Below, piece by piece: positions 1 to 9,273 of a stretch of 64,000 nucleotides of DNA (position 1 is its first letter; every line of letters starts with the position of its first letter). This DNA comes from Acinetobacter rongchengensis (GTDB taxonomy: Bacteria > Pseudomonadota > Gammaproteobacteria > Pseudomonadales > Moraxellaceae): contig NZ_RAXT01000010.1 of NCBI RefSeq assembly GCF_003611475.1, positions 24,251 to 88,250 of the forward strand, written 5' to 3'. The translations under genes and the position numbers were made by a program. The notes beneath the pieces were generated by a model. The model worked only from the letters and a program-made list of their open reading frames with translations. It ran no database searches and was not told the DNA's origin.

Positions 1-2429
1 ATTATTCAACAAAATATACCAATATCGTTCGTCCTGAGAAAACAGCGCTCAATGAAATTATTCATTTAGAAGCAGAACGTATGGATAAATTAGTCCTCCA
101 AGAAAAATACGTACCTTCTGAAATTAATATTGTCATGCGTGAACGTGAAGTTCGTATGGATCAACCATTTGCCGTTTTAATGGATCAAATGTGGAAAGCA
201 GCCTATGGCAATCAGTCTTTAGGTCGTTTACCAATCGGAGATTTATCCGAATTACAATCGATTAAAATGAGTGAGTTAAATCAGTTTTATAAAGATTGGT
301 ACGCACCAAACAATGCTGTGATGGTGATTTCAGGAAAATTCGATAAAGCAGAAGTCCTCAAACAAATCGATCAAAATTTTAGTCCAATTCCTGCACGAAA
401 ATTACCTGCTCAGGCACAAGTGCCTTTATTGGATTCTGCAACAATTAAAATCCGTGATTTTAAAGTACAAAAAGGTAGTGATTTAGCCAAATTCAATATT
501 TATATGAATGGGAAAGATGAGAAAATTCAACCCGTCTTAGCATTGGCTCCCTACCTTTATACCTTACAACCCAGTGGACACTTATATTCAAATATGGTGG
601 AAACAGGTGTTGCCACCAATGTACAGTCTACAACATGGCTAGATAATGACTTTAATTTGGTTTTCATGGGGGCAATTTATGCACCAACGCATGATGCTAA
701 AAAAATTGAAGATTCACTCATTCAAGGTGTAGAGCAAAATAAGAAATTTGACGAAGTTGAATTAAAACGTGTCAAAAATTTAATGAGCAATGCCAATGAA
801 AACCTGTTGAATAATGCGACTGCTGTTGGTGGAATGCTAAGTGATTATGTGGTGTCATCGCATGGTGATTGGGCGCAATATTTCCGAGATCAACAAGCGA
901 TTCAGAAACTCACTGTTGCTGAAACCAATGCAACTCTAAAAGCATTTTTGACACCAAATCATCGTTTTAATGGTGATATTCAGCCTACACCTGAAGATCA
1001 GAAGAAAGCCTTAGAGCAAAAGCAAGCCAGTGAAAAACCTAAAACATTGGATCAGCAAGCGATTGCAGAAGAACCACTGAAAGATGTGAGTGAATATCAA
1101 GCTGAAGTACGACAGTTTGTTGAAAAGTCTAAACAACATTTAGATCAGATAGAGAAAAAGATTCAACGTGGGACACTCAAAAATGGTATGCAATATGCAC
1201 TGTTCCCGACCTCGACACGTGATGATAAGACTTATGCAACGATTAATGTGAATTTTGGCACAGCCGAATCACTCATGAATAAGGCTGAGATTTTAGACTT
1301 CACTGCATATTTGTTATTACGTGCTTCTAATCAATACAGTTTGCAAGATATCGCAGATAAAAGCATCGCCGCTGGTGGATCTGCGACAGCCACGGCTTCT
1401 GAAAATGGAATGACAATTCAAATCGTAGCGAAGCAAGAGAAGTTCGAAGAGTTCTTTAAATATATTATTTCTGTGATGAAGAATCCAAAATTTGAACAAT
1501 CTCAATTTGATTTGATTAAATTACAGAGTTTAGCGAGTTTAGATCGACCTTATACTGAACCTGAAACTGTTGCTGCCTTGACCATTGCGAGATTGTTGGA
1601 AACCTATCAACCTGGAGATTTGCGTTATCACTTTGAACCTGAGCTTGCCAAGAAGCAGATCAATGCTGCCAGCAATGCACAAGTGATCGATTTATATAAA
1701 AAATATTTTGCGATGGATCATGCTCAAATTTCGATTACAGGGCAGTATGATGCTAAAAAAATGCAAGCATTATTAAATCAAGCGTTTTCTCAGTGGTCGA
1801 GTAAGCAACCGTACCAACGTCTTACAACGGAATACCATGCTTATAAAGCACAAAAAGTACATGCACTTTCTGAGCAACGTGAATTTGGTAGTTATCAAGC
1901 TTTGCAGACTTTACCTGTAGGTGTCGATCATAAGGATGCAGCGGCGTTAATTGTTTTCAGTTATATTTTAGGTGACTCTCAACTTTCTTCCCGTTTAGGT
2001 CAAGAATTACGTGAGAAAAATGCCTTGGTGTATGGTTTTGGAAGTAATCTAGATTTGGATTCTTTCAATGATGCAGGTGCGTTAAGTATTGAGGCGAATT
2101 ATACTGCTGGGAAGTCTGCTGAGGTTTCACAAGTCGTACATAAAGTGCTTGCTGATTTACTCAGTAAAGGTGTTACGACTCAAGAACTGGAAGCGGCCAA
2201 AGCAAGTATCATGAAACAACGTGTGACGTCTTTAGAGGATGAGCGTGTTATTCATCGTATGTTGAATAGTCAACTTGAACGTAACAAAAAAATGGAAAGC
2301 CGTGCACTACGTGATCAGGAAATTGCAAAATTAACCAAAACAGATGTGGATGCAGTAATTAAAAAATATATTAAGCCTGATCAATTGGTTGAAGTTATGT
2401 CTGATCAATATGCAAAAGCTCAAAAGTAA
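1..2429 (+). CDS. M16 family zinc metallopeptidase (pitrilysin-like), 5' end outside the window
   Basis: The reading frame is open from base 3, so the true start lies upstream and the visible methionine at 81 is internal. The visible part is about 808 residues. It begins just after where an M16 HxxEH zinc motif would lie, continuing with a segment (EAERMDK, then INIVMREREVRMDQP) typical of the helix supplying the third zinc-ligand glutamate. The GRLPIGD and WYAPNNAVMVISG segments are characteristic of the first M16 pair. A second M16 half starts near residue 370 of the visible protein (RGTLKNGMQYAL) and ends with a typical C-terminal repeat (LGQELREKNALVYGFGS), but shows no HxxEH, as usual for the inactive half. 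Such two-domain proteins are normally periplasmic. The substrate cannot be read from the sequence. A terminator hairpin follows at 2469. Confidence 0.9.
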   Translation, partial: YSTKYTNIVRPEKTALNEIIHLEAERMDKLVLQEKYVPSEINIVMREREVRMDQPFAVLMDQMWKAAYGNQSLGRLPIGDLSELQSIKMSELNQFYKDWYAPNNAVMVISGKFDKAEVLKQIDQNFSPIPARKLPAQAQVPLLDSATIKIRDFKVQKGSDLAKFNIYMNGKDEKIQPVLALAPYLYTLQPSGHLYSNMVETGVATNVQSTTWLDNDFNLVFMGAIYAPTHDAKKIEDSLIQGVEQNKKFDEVELKRVKNLMSNANENLLNNATAVGGMLSDYVVSSHGDWAQYFRDQQAIQKLTVAETNATLKAFLTPNHRFNGDIQPTPEDQKKALEQKQASEKPKTLDQQAIAEEPLKDVSEYQAEVRQFVEKSKQHLDQIEKKIQRGTLKNGMQYALFPTSTRDDKTYATINVNFGTAESLMNKAEILDFTAYLLLRASNQYSLQDIADKSIAAGGSATATASENGMTIQIVAKQEKFEEFFKYIISVMKNPKFEQSQFDLIKLQSLASLDRPYTEPETVAALTIARLLETYQPGDLRYHFEPELAKKQINAASNAQVIDLYKKYFAMDHAQISITGQYDAKKMQALLNQAFSQWSSKQPYQRLTTEYHAYKAQKVHALSEQREFGSYQALQTLPVGVDHKDAAALIVFSYILGDSQLSSRLGQELREKNALVYGFGSNLDLDSFNDAGALSIEANYTAGKSAEVSQVVHKVLADLLSKGVTTQELEAAKASIMKQRVTSLEDERVIHRMLNSQLERNKKMESRALRDQEIAKLTKTDVDAVIKKYIKPDQLVEVMSDQYAKAQK

Positions 2430-2468
2430 CTTTTATCGACTGACTTAGATTTATAATATGAAGAATGA

Positions 2469-2495
2469 AAGCCATACTGTTGTGTGGCTTTTTTT
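2469..2495 (+). terminator. Rho-independent terminator after the M16 peptidase gene
   Basis: A 9-bp stem (AAGCCATAC with GTGTGGCTT, one T-G pair) with a TGTT loop is followed by a run of Ts, 40 bases after the stop codon. Confidence 0.8.
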
Positions 2496-2709
2496 ATTTA
2501 TAATTAGTGATGGTTAAAAGCGGTCGATACTACATATTTAAAACGATGAATATGGGCGAATTACCATTGGTAATGCTGAAACTAAAAACTAATTTTAATC
2601 AATGGAATTTATTCATGTATAACAATTTTAAGTAAAGCTCAAATGTTCTCGTATAGTGTAATTTAATATATTATTTGATAGCGTAAAATAATAGAAATCG
2701 TTAAATTGT

Positions 2710-3243
2710 ATGAAAAATATACTTGTTCTCTTCTCATCTGTAGATGGTCAAACTCTAAAAATTTGTAATTATATAAAAGATTTATTGGCTGATGAAGGTT
2801 TTAATATTCAAGTTGCTTCTATTGATAGTCATCATAAAATAAACACCAATTATGATTTTATTCTTATAGGTGCGAGCATTCGTTACGGTGGTTATCGTCA
2901 TTCTCTTTATAAATTTATTCAGAATAATTTATATGAGCTAGAAATGGTTAAGACTGGTTTTTTTTCAGTAAGCGCAATAGCAAGAAAAATAGGAAGAGAT
3001 ATTCCTGAAACAGATCATTACTTTGAAAAATTTAAAAGAAAATCTGATTGGACTCCATGTATTGCTGGAATTTTTGCAGGTTCTATCTCATATCCAAAAT
3101 ATAATTTTTTTGATCGTTTTATGATACAGGCTATTATGTATTTAACGAATGGACCGACTGATTCTTCGAAAGTTTTTGAGTTTACAGATTGGAGTAAAGT
3201 TCGATTATTTGCTACTCAAATATCTTATATTCTTAAACAGTAA
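2710..3243 (+). CDS. hemG: HemG-type menaquinone-dependent protoporphyrinogen IX dehydrogenase (flavodoxin fold)
   Basis: The product of 177 residues matches the length and layout of HemG, which oxidises protoporphyrinogen IX to protoporphyrin IX in haem synthesis, passing electrons to quinones at the membrane. An N-terminal flavodoxin FMN-binding loop (LVLFSSVDGQT) is followed by GASIRYGGYRHSLYKF, FFSVSAIARK, the FAGSISYPKYNFFDRFMI segment and a C-terminal TDSSKVFEFTDW stretch, all in HemG order. The gene stands alone with no clear ribosome binding site upstream of the ATG. A generic flavodoxin is the alternative, but the central FFSV...ARK and AGS...YP..NFFDRFMI blocks are HemG-specific. 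Confidence 0.85.
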   Translation: MKNILVLFSSVDGQTLKICNYIKDLLADEGFNIQVASIDSHHKINTNYDFILIGASIRYGGYRHSLYKFIQNNLYELEMVKTGFFSVSAIARKIGRDIPETDHYFEKFKRKSDWTPCIAGIFAGSISYPKYNFFDRFMIQAIMYLTNGPTDSSKVFEFTDWSKVRLFATQISYILKQ

Positions 3244-3444
3244 ATCTATTTGATTAAGTTGGAATAGGATGTATAACAGCAGATTTTTTAGTTTTTCTTA
3301 GACTGTGTTATATGAATTTAATACAGTTTTGTAAGTTTTTATAATTCTAATATGTGTTTTAGTTCAAGAATGCTTGTTGTCAATTCTAAGTTTCTATCCT
3401 TTACATAACTTAAACTTCCTATGTCAAATTCAAGAATGCACAAT

Positions 3445-3480
3445 AAAAAACCGAGGCATGAACCTCGGTTTTTATTTTTT
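3445..3480 (-). terminator. Terminator for the ferredoxin reductase gene, probably bidirectional
   Basis: The stem CCGAGG/CCTCGG with a 6-base loop is flanked by six As on the left and Ts on the right, so it can work in both directions. It lies 12 bases beyond the minus-strand stop at 3493. Confidence 0.8.
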
Positions 3481-3492
3481 TATCGATCAGAA

Positions 3493-4272
3493 TTACTTCT
3501 CAACGAATGCGCGTTCAATCACATAATCACCAAGCTCACCCATACGTGGTGATTCTTTAAGACCATGTTGATCCAATAGAGCAACAACATCTTTTAAGAA
3601 AGCAGGGCTACCGCATAACATTGCACGGTCAGTTTCTGGATTAAAAGGAGGTAAACCGATTTTCTTAAAAAGTTCACCAGTTTCAATTGCTGTGGTTACA
3701 CGACCTTGAGTGTGGAATTCTTCACGAGTTACTGTAGGGTAGTAAATAAGTTTTTCTTTTACCCCTAACTCTTGGAAAAACTCATGGTTTGGAAGTTCAT
3801 TCAAGATCAAATCTTGGTAAGCCAATTCTGAAATAAAACGAGTACCATGAACCACAATGACTTTTTCATAGCGTTCATAGGTTTCAGGGTCACGAATAAT
3901 TGCTAAAAATGGCGCAAGCCCAGTACCTGAAGAAAGAAGGTACAAGTTTTTGCCAGGATTTAGATCGTCATGAACCAAAGTACCTGTTGGTTTTTTTGAA
4001 ATAAGAATGTCATCACCAACTTTTACTTTCTGTAAAATCGAAGTTAAAGGACCATCTGGAACTTTAATAGAGAAAAACTCTAATTCTTCTTCGTAGTTAG
4101 CGCTAGCAATAGAATAAGCTCGCATTAAAGGCTTACCATTGACTTCAAGTCCAATCATCACAAATTGACCATTTTTAAAACGTAACGCAGTGTCACGTGT
4201 CGTTTTAAAACTGAATAATGTGTCATTCCAGTGGTGTACGTGAGTAATCTTTTCGACGTTGAAAGCAGCCAT
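3493..4272 (-). CDS. fpr: Ferredoxin--NADP(+) reductase
   Basis: The 259-residue product belongs to the bacterial Fpr family, which moves electrons between NADPH and ferredoxin or flavodoxin using FAD. Visible are the FAD-binding block (MRAYSIASANYEEELEFFSIKV), the pyridine-nucleotide entry motif LSSGTGLAPFLAIIRD, the VVHGTRFISELAY stretch and the CGSPAFLKDVVALLDQHG motif near the C-terminus. The end VIERAFVEK is typical of the short bacterial subclass. The ATG at 4272 (MAAFNVEK) is preferred over an in-frame TTG at 4284, as family members start there and GAGACC lies upstream. It is divergent from trmO. Confidence 0.92.
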   Translation of the reverse strand: MAAFNVEKITHVHHWNDTLFSFKTTRDTALRFKNGQFVMIGLEVNGKPLMRAYSIASANYEEELEFFSIKVPDGPLTSILQKVKVGDDILISKKPTGTLVHDDLNPGKNLYLLSSGTGLAPFLAIIRDPETYERYEKVIVVHGTRFISELAYQDLILNELPNHEFFQELGVKEKLIYYPTVTREEFHTQGRVTTAIETGELFKKIGLPPFNPETDRAMLCGSPAFLKDVVALLDQHGLKESPRMGELGDYVIERAFVEK

Positions 4273-4377
4273 TAAAGGTCTCAATAAATTATCAAATTAA
4301 AACAGTTTACTATTCTAATCTAAAATCATTCTCGATAAACTGAATATATTTAATTGAGCTTATCAGAAAAAGTGATT

Positions 4378-5088
4378 ATGACTGAATTGACTTTGCCAAT
4401 GATTGGTTATATGCGATCACCTTATAAAGAAAAGTTTGGTATTCCACGCCAACCGAATCTTGTTCAAGTTGAATCTTATATAGAAATGCTTGCACCATAT
4501 AATGACTTATTGGCATTTGAAGGTATCGAAGAATTTAGTCATTTATGGATTATTTGGCAATTCCATGACAATAAAAATCAACAAGATAAAGAAAAATTTA
4601 GACCACAGGTTCGTCCACCTCGTTTAGGTGGTAATAAGAAGATCGGTATTTTTGCGACCCGCAGTATGTATCGCCCTGCACCAATAGGATTATCCGTAGT
4701 CAAACTAAAAAGCGTTGAAAAACATGGAAGCACAATTAGGGTTTATCTTGAAGGGAGTGATTTATTGGATGGAACCCCAATTCTTGATATCAAACCTTAT
4801 ATCCAATATTCAGATGCAGTCATTAATGCTAAAAGTGGTTATGCTCAAAATGAGCCTACACGGAAAGTGGTGCAGTGGAATGAGCAAGCCCAATTGATCA
4901 AGCAAAAGTTACTTGAGGCAAAGAAAATTAATCCGCAATATATCAATGAGCTAGAACAAGTTTTATCTCTAGATCCACGACCCGCTTATCAACATGATGA
5001 AGCACGTGTTTATGGGATGAGGTTTGGAGCATTTAATATTCAATTTAATTGTCATCAAGATGCGATTTATATTCAAAATATTGAATAA
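4378..5088 (+). CDS. trmO: tRNA (N6-threonylcarbamoyladenosine(37)-N6)-methyltransferase TrmO
   Basis: This 236-residue protein is of the TrmO (TsaA/YaeB) family, which methylates the t6A37 base of threonine tRNAs using S-adenosylmethionine. Diagnostic blocks are IGYMRSPYKEKFGIPRQPNLV near the N-terminus, FEGIEEFSHLWIIWQFH, RPPRLGGNKKIGIFATRSMYRPAPIGLSVVKL, and the C-terminal LDPRPAYQ...RVYGMRFGAFNIQF segment. The ATG at 4378 is chosen; an in-frame TTG at 4354 would add eight residues absent from the family. No operon partner is seen. Confidence 0.92.
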   Translation: MTELTLPMIGYMRSPYKEKFGIPRQPNLVQVESYIEMLAPYNDLLAFEGIEEFSHLWIIWQFHDNKNQQDKEKFRPQVRPPRLGGNKKIGIFATRSMYRPAPIGLSVVKLKSVEKHGSTIRVYLEGSDLLDGTPILDIKPYIQYSDAVINAKSGYAQNEPTRKVVQWNEQAQLIKQKLLEAKKINPQYINELEQVLSLDPRPAYQHDEARVYGMRFGAFNIQFNCHQDAIYIQNIE

Positions 5089-5189
5089 ATTATTAAAAAT
5101 TAGTTTTGCAAAGTGAATCGAAGGTTATGAGATTTTGAGTTTATCAAGCAAATCCAGCATTCACACTAAATATATGATGATATTTAGTA

Positions 5190-6659
5190 TTATTTCCAAA
5201 AGCGTTTGGCTTGAGCAAAGTTCAGCAAATCTTGCTGTGATTTTAACAGTGCTTTTTGTTTTTCAGCTGCAAGCCATCCTAGGGCAAACCACACTTCAGG
5301 TTGCGTTGGGATATAAGGCTGTAACAAGTTTTCAGCAACAATAAAATCATTATATTTCCCTAAACTCTCTTGTGCGGGTTTTAGCATTTTTAAATAGCTT
5401 TTTACCGCATTTGGATCATATAAAGATGAAACAAATTCAATGCTATAACGTAATCTTTTAAGCCGTTTTCGGGTACGATGACGCGCTTCAATCTCTAAAT
5501 CTAAATAGTGTTCAGCATCAAATTGTATACTGCGATGGAGCTTTTCAAGATTTTTAGCAATACTTTTTTCGATTGATTTTGTGGATTGCGCATGCGTTTC
5601 TTGCTGTGAAAATTGAATGAGGGATAACACTAAACTCGCAAAGTTCAAGGTTTTAAAGGCATCACTAATTTTATGATTCTCATGTTGCGGTTGTGCTTTA
5701 AGTTGTAACTGAGGCGCATCAACAGCTTCAAGCTGGGGTAAGATTTCTTCATAGAGCATACTCCAATCCCGAGAAGTGCCTAAGTCTCGAAATAAATGTG
5801 TCAATTCAGTTTGCCAAGTTAAATCAATATTTTGCGACCAATTATCAAAGGTTTTTAAAGCACTGCGTAATCGTCGAATTGCTACACGAGCCTGATGGAC
5901 ATGTTCACTATTGAATTGTTGCGAAGCAATCGCTGTACTATTGGGCAGTAAGTGTTGTAGGCAATTATGGATTACTTTTTTTAAAGCAATTTCAGTTGAA
6001 TCATTTTTATCTAAATTTAAAGGCATTTGTAGTTGAGCAGGTATTTGCTGAATATTCTGAGCAAGATGAAAGCCTTGCTGCGTTTTACTTAAAATATCTA
6101 ACCATAAGCCATAACGTTTAACACGCGGTAAAATAAACGACATGAGATCTTGAATCGTACCTTGTTTAAGCTTAAATTTAACTGCATAAATTTCGATTTG
6201 ATCTTTATGAACGTTTAGAAAACCACGATCAAGTTCCACCTCAATTTGGCTATTTTGAAAATTAAATAGTGTGGTTGATCTTTCCAGTTTTGTCTGAAAT
6301 TGCATCAGCAATTGTTGTTCAATGTCTGCAATTAATTTTCGAACATGTTTTGGGATTTTATTATTTTGATCATCTTTGAAATCATGTGTATTGAAAATAT
6401 GATTTTCATCGCAGGTAATATTATGTTTAATATGAAATTTTTTACTTGAGTGATCCGATACAATTTTAACAATCTGTGTCGATTGTTTATTTTCCAAACG
6501 TTGTTTGAGTAAAATTGCATGTTGAAATAGATCAAATTGGATATTGTCGAAATAAAGGGTTTCAATCGATTTATGTTGCACGCTTTTACGTTGCAATGCT
6601 TTGAAAATTAATTCACGCTTGTCTATTGGAATTTGAAATTTAAGCTCAATTTCTTGCAT
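5190..6659 (-). CDS. CYTH-CHAD protein A: degraded CYTH domain, intact-looking CHAD domain
   Basis: The product has 489 residues: a CYTH domain (about 1-200) and a CHAD helical domain (about 220-485). CYTH enzymes hydrolyse triphosphates in a metal-lined tunnel; CHAD domains bind polyphosphate through basic helices. The EIELK start motif (residues 3-7) is present. The YxDTxDxxL...G.ALR.R block is altered (FDNIQFDLFQHAILLKQR), the W-x-T-L-K segment is absent, and the usual EVEFELK is AVKFKLK (159-165), replacing acidic metal ligands with lysine. CHAD retains HVHQARVAIRRLR (253-265), RHRTRKRLKRLR (393-404) and LGKYNDF. It is therefore probably a polyphosphate-binding protein with a weak or dead triphosphatase; this is inference. 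A paralogue lies upstream on the same strand. Confidence 0.85.
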   Translation of the reverse strand: MQEIELKFQIPIDKRELIFKALQRKSVQHKSIETLYFDNIQFDLFQHAILLKQRLENKQSTQIVKIVSDHSSKKFHIKHNITCDENHIFNTHDFKDDQNNKIPKHVRKLIADIEQQLLMQFQTKLERSTTLFNFQNSQIEVELDRGFLNVHKDQIEIYAVKFKLKQGTIQDLMSFILPRVKRYGLWLDILSKTQQGFHLAQNIQQIPAQLQMPLNLDKNDSTEIALKKVIHNCLQHLLPNSTAIASQQFNSEHVHQARVAIRRLRSALKTFDNWSQNIDLTWQTELTHLFRDLGTSRDWSMLYEEILPQLEAVDAPQLQLKAQPQHENHKISDAFKTLNFASLVLSLIQFSQQETHAQSTKSIEKSIAKNLEKLHRSIQFDAEHYLDLEIEARHRTRKRLKRLRYSIEFVSSLYDPNAVKSYLKMLKPAQESLGKYNDFIVAENLLQPYIPTQPEVWFALGWLAAEKQKALLKSQQDLLNFAQAKRFWK

Positions 6660-6784
6660 TGTTAAAATTCCATTTTTATAAATGTTTCAATTAAGTCTAA
6701 CGCTATTTGCAATATGATTACGTCATTTTTATGTTGTGATTATTATTGAATATTTGTTGTTATAAGTTCCGATAATAAAAGCAA

Positions 6785-6863
6785 GGATATGAAGATTTTA
6801 AGTGAAAAGTCTTTCACTTGAGATTTTTCAATTAAAAATTATCAATTAAAATCATTCATATCC
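6785..6863. repeat. 79-bp foldback element able to form a full three-way junction
   Basis: Bases 6785-6801 pair with 6846-6863 over 17 bp with one bulged A (6854). Inside, 6802-6817 form a hairpin (GTGAAA/TTTCAC, loop AGTC), and 6818-6845 form a second hairpin (TTGA/TCAA, an internal loop, ATTTTT/AAAAAT, loop CAATT). The three stems abut without unpaired junction bases. It lies between the two CYTH-CHAD genes, downstream of one and upstream of the other. No run of Ts follows on either strand, so it is not an ordinary terminator. It may be a small mobile repeat, an RNA-processing site or a structured leader. Confidence 0.6.
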
Positions 6864-6876
6864 TAGGTAGAAAAGG

Positions 6877-8337
6877 TTATTTTAGGAATTTACGACTCAC
6901 CAAGAATTGTTCAGTCGCATCTAATAAAGTTTGTGCATAAGCCTCTTGTTTTGCAGTAAGCCAACCTAAAGCAAACCAATCACTGGCTTCAAGTTCCGTT
7001 TGTTGTAAATACGATGCAGAAGAAGCAAGTAGCTGATATTGCTCAGACGCTTGTTGAGCATCATTTAAAGATTTCGCATATTTTTGTAGATTTTTGACAT
7101 CATAAATATGGGTTAAGATTGGAAAACTAAATTTTAATTCATTGAGTCGTTGTGCCAATAATTCTAAACTTTCCAAATCCGCTAAATCGGCCTGCGTTAA
7201 AGCTTCTTGAAGGTGTTTATATTGATTTTGCAAGGTGTTTTGTGCATACCACTTTAAATCATGTTCCTGTGTTTTTTCAGATTGACCTAAACTAAACATC
7301 AATAATTCTAAATAATGTTGCACATTCTGTGTAGATTTCACCAAGTTGTTGAGTTTTTCTTGAGCATACAAAATGTCTTTATCTAAACTTTCCGCGGTTT
7401 TAGGGTTCTGCAATAAAGCGCCTAGGGTACTTTGCATGTGCTCAAAATGTTGCAGGTTTTTAAAATGGCTTTCAAAAGCAGCCAATTGATGCGCCCATTT
7501 ATCCGTTTTAATCTCAGTCCAATCTTTAAAGAGAGAAAGACTTAAATGTAAATGATGTAATGCAATTTGAGCTTGATGAATATGTTCAGCTTCGGCCACT
7601 TGTGCTGAAATTGCAGAAATATTGGGTAAAAGGTGCTGCATATGATTGGCAATGAGTGCTCTTAAATTCTTATCTGCACTGTCTTTTTTATTGAGAATAA
7701 TTTCTTTACTGTGTTTTGCAGGGCTTACTGTTTTATTTAATGTTAGTAAATTTCCAAATTCAGCTTTGCTACGAACGTCCAGCCAAAGTTGATATTTTTT
7801 AACCCATTCAAAACTAAAAGCCAATAACGATTGGATTGAGCCACTTTTGAGTTCAAATTCAACTTCATAGATTTCTTGTTGAGCTGTATCTGTACGAACT
7901 TCTCCAATATCCAAACAAACTTCAATTTCTGCATCTTCAAAATGAATGACACGAAATGTACGTTGGATGTCTGTTTCAAACTGAAGTTTCAAATGTTCGA
8001 ATTGATCACCCAATGCATTTTTTAAAATCTGATGGGCCTCAGATTGTTCACTATAAATAGATAAATCCAGTTTTGGTGCTTCGGAAAGTTCCCCCAAATC
8101 ATGATTTTCTTCAATGCGCTGTAAATGGCTTTTTGTCGCAGCTTTAAGTGTTTGTATCCAACGTGTGCCTTCTAGGCGCTGACGGAGTGCTGCGCCATTT
8201 AAAGAGAGTTTTTTGTCATCTGTATCATAATACTTTGCTTGTAATTGAATTAGCTCAGATTTTTTAGGGTCTAATGCTTTAAGTAATGCATTTCGACGAG
8301 TCTCAGGAATCTGAAATTTTAATTCAACTTCAAGCAT
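6877..8337 (-). CDS. CYTH-CHAD protein B: intact-looking CYTH domain, degraded CHAD domain
   Basis: The product has 486 residues and is a paralogue of the gene downstream. The CYTH half is well kept: EVELK (3-7), YYDTDDKKL with NGAALRQRLEG and W-IQTLK (36-65), LQRIEENHDLG (72-82), EVEFELKSG (158-166) and VRSKAEFG. This fits an inorganic triphosphatase of the YgiF type. The CHAD half has lost its basic motif: HIHQAQIALHHLH (252-264) stands where the paralogue has HVHQARVAIRRLR, and the second arginine-rich helix is LAQRLNELKFSFP. The ATG at 8337 (AGGA about 9 bases upstream) is preferred to an in-frame TTG at 8343. Likely role: soluble triphosphatase with little polyphosphate binding (inference). 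Confidence 0.85.
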   Translation of the reverse strand: MLEVELKFQIPETRRNALLKALDPKKSELIQLQAKYYDTDDKKLSLNGAALRQRLEGTRWIQTLKAATKSHLQRIEENHDLGELSEAPKLDLSIYSEQSEAHQILKNALGDQFEHLKLQFETDIQRTFRVIHFEDAEIEVCLDIGEVRTDTAQQEIYEVEFELKSGSIQSLLAFSFEWVKKYQLWLDVRSKAEFGNLLTLNKTVSPAKHSKEIILNKKDSADKNLRALIANHMQHLLPNISAISAQVAEAEHIHQAQIALHHLHLSLSLFKDWTEIKTDKWAHQLAAFESHFKNLQHFEHMQSTLGALLQNPKTAESLDKDILYAQEKLNNLVKSTQNVQHYLELLMFSLGQSEKTQEHDLKWYAQNTLQNQYKHLQEALTQADLADLESLELLAQRLNELKFSFPILTHIYDVKNLQKYAKSLNDAQQASEQYQLLASSASYLQQTELEASDWFALGWLTAKQEAYAQTLLDATEQFLVSRKFLK

Positions 8338-8605
8338 GATCAAATCCTAGTAATATTGTTTAAATTAGAAAGTCTATGAGGATACAGCCAACGATTTGCG
8401 CAAAAACATTTGTAAAACGTAATCGTGTAAATGAATTGAACTGAATTTTAGTGAGATATTGTAGCGTAAAAATATCAATTAAAATGGGTGTTCTAATGTC
8501 GATTTGTGCTCATCTTTTTAGCTTAGCTTGATAGAAGTATTGCTTTGATTGTAAATTCAACATAAATTAGGGATAGAAGGGTAAAAATAGATCAGGATGA
8601 TTGCA

Positions 8606-8989
8606 ATGAATGCACATATTGAACCAAAAGCAGATGTAGAAATATCTAAACAATTTCAATTGCCTATAAAAAACTATTCAACGTTCTATCGTTTTTATTT
8701 AACTGAACATCGCAATATTATGAGCCGTCGACTACATGCAGTTGGAAGCAGTGTCGGGATTTATTTTTTTACTCAAGCTATTCGCCAAAAAAAGCCAAAA
8801 TATTTTATTTATGGATTGGTATCGGGCTATGCATGTGCATGGGTTGGGCATTTTGTTTTTGAAAAAAACAAACCTGCAAGTTTTAAACAACCATTATATA
8901 GTTTTATTTCAGATTGGCGAATGCTATCCGATATTATTCGTGGCAATTTAAGTTTAAAAGACCGTAAATTTGATAAAATTGACAGTTAA
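8606..8989 (+). CDS. Mpo1-like (DUF962) membrane protein
   Basis: The 127-residue product carries the DUF962/Mpo1-like signature: FYRFYLTEHRNIMSRRLHAVGS, a hydrophobic span, then CAWVGHFVFEKNKPASFKQPLYSFISDWRMLSDI. Yeast Mpo1 is an iron-dependent fatty acid alpha-dioxygenase; the conserved histidines (EH, RRLH, GHF) are visible here. The bacterial role is not established. Two start codons are possible; the ATG at 8606 has an AGGA eight bases upstream, while the one at 8597 overlaps that site, so 8606 is preferred. It stands alone. Confidence 0.8.
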   Translation: MNAHIEPKADVEISKQFQLPIKNYSTFYRFYLTEHRNIMSRRLHAVGSSVGIYFFTQAIRQKKPKYFIYGLVSGYACAWVGHFVFEKNKPASFKQPLYSFISDWRMLSDIIRGNLSLKDRKFDKIDS

Positions 8990-9273
8990 TGTCTATTTCT
9001 AACATAAACGGGTGTTAGATAGCATAACCATTAGATAAATGCTTTCACTTTTATTGAGTTTATTTTGATCTATTCAATATGATTTTTTTTAATTGTTTGA
9101 AATAACTTTATATTTAAACTCAATATTTTAAAGTAATACTCATTTTGTTTTTTTGGATTGTTTTATTGATCGTTATAATGACTATTTTGTTTATAAATTA
9201 TTGGATTTAATTCTGTATATTTCATGTGATTTTTTGATATATTAATGATTAGTCCATGAATTAAAAAAACACA

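Noticed and set aside
3363..3439. 11-bp direct repeat TTCAAGAATGC at 3363 and 3429
   Set aside because: Short and unflanked by other structure; likely chance in AT-rich DNA.
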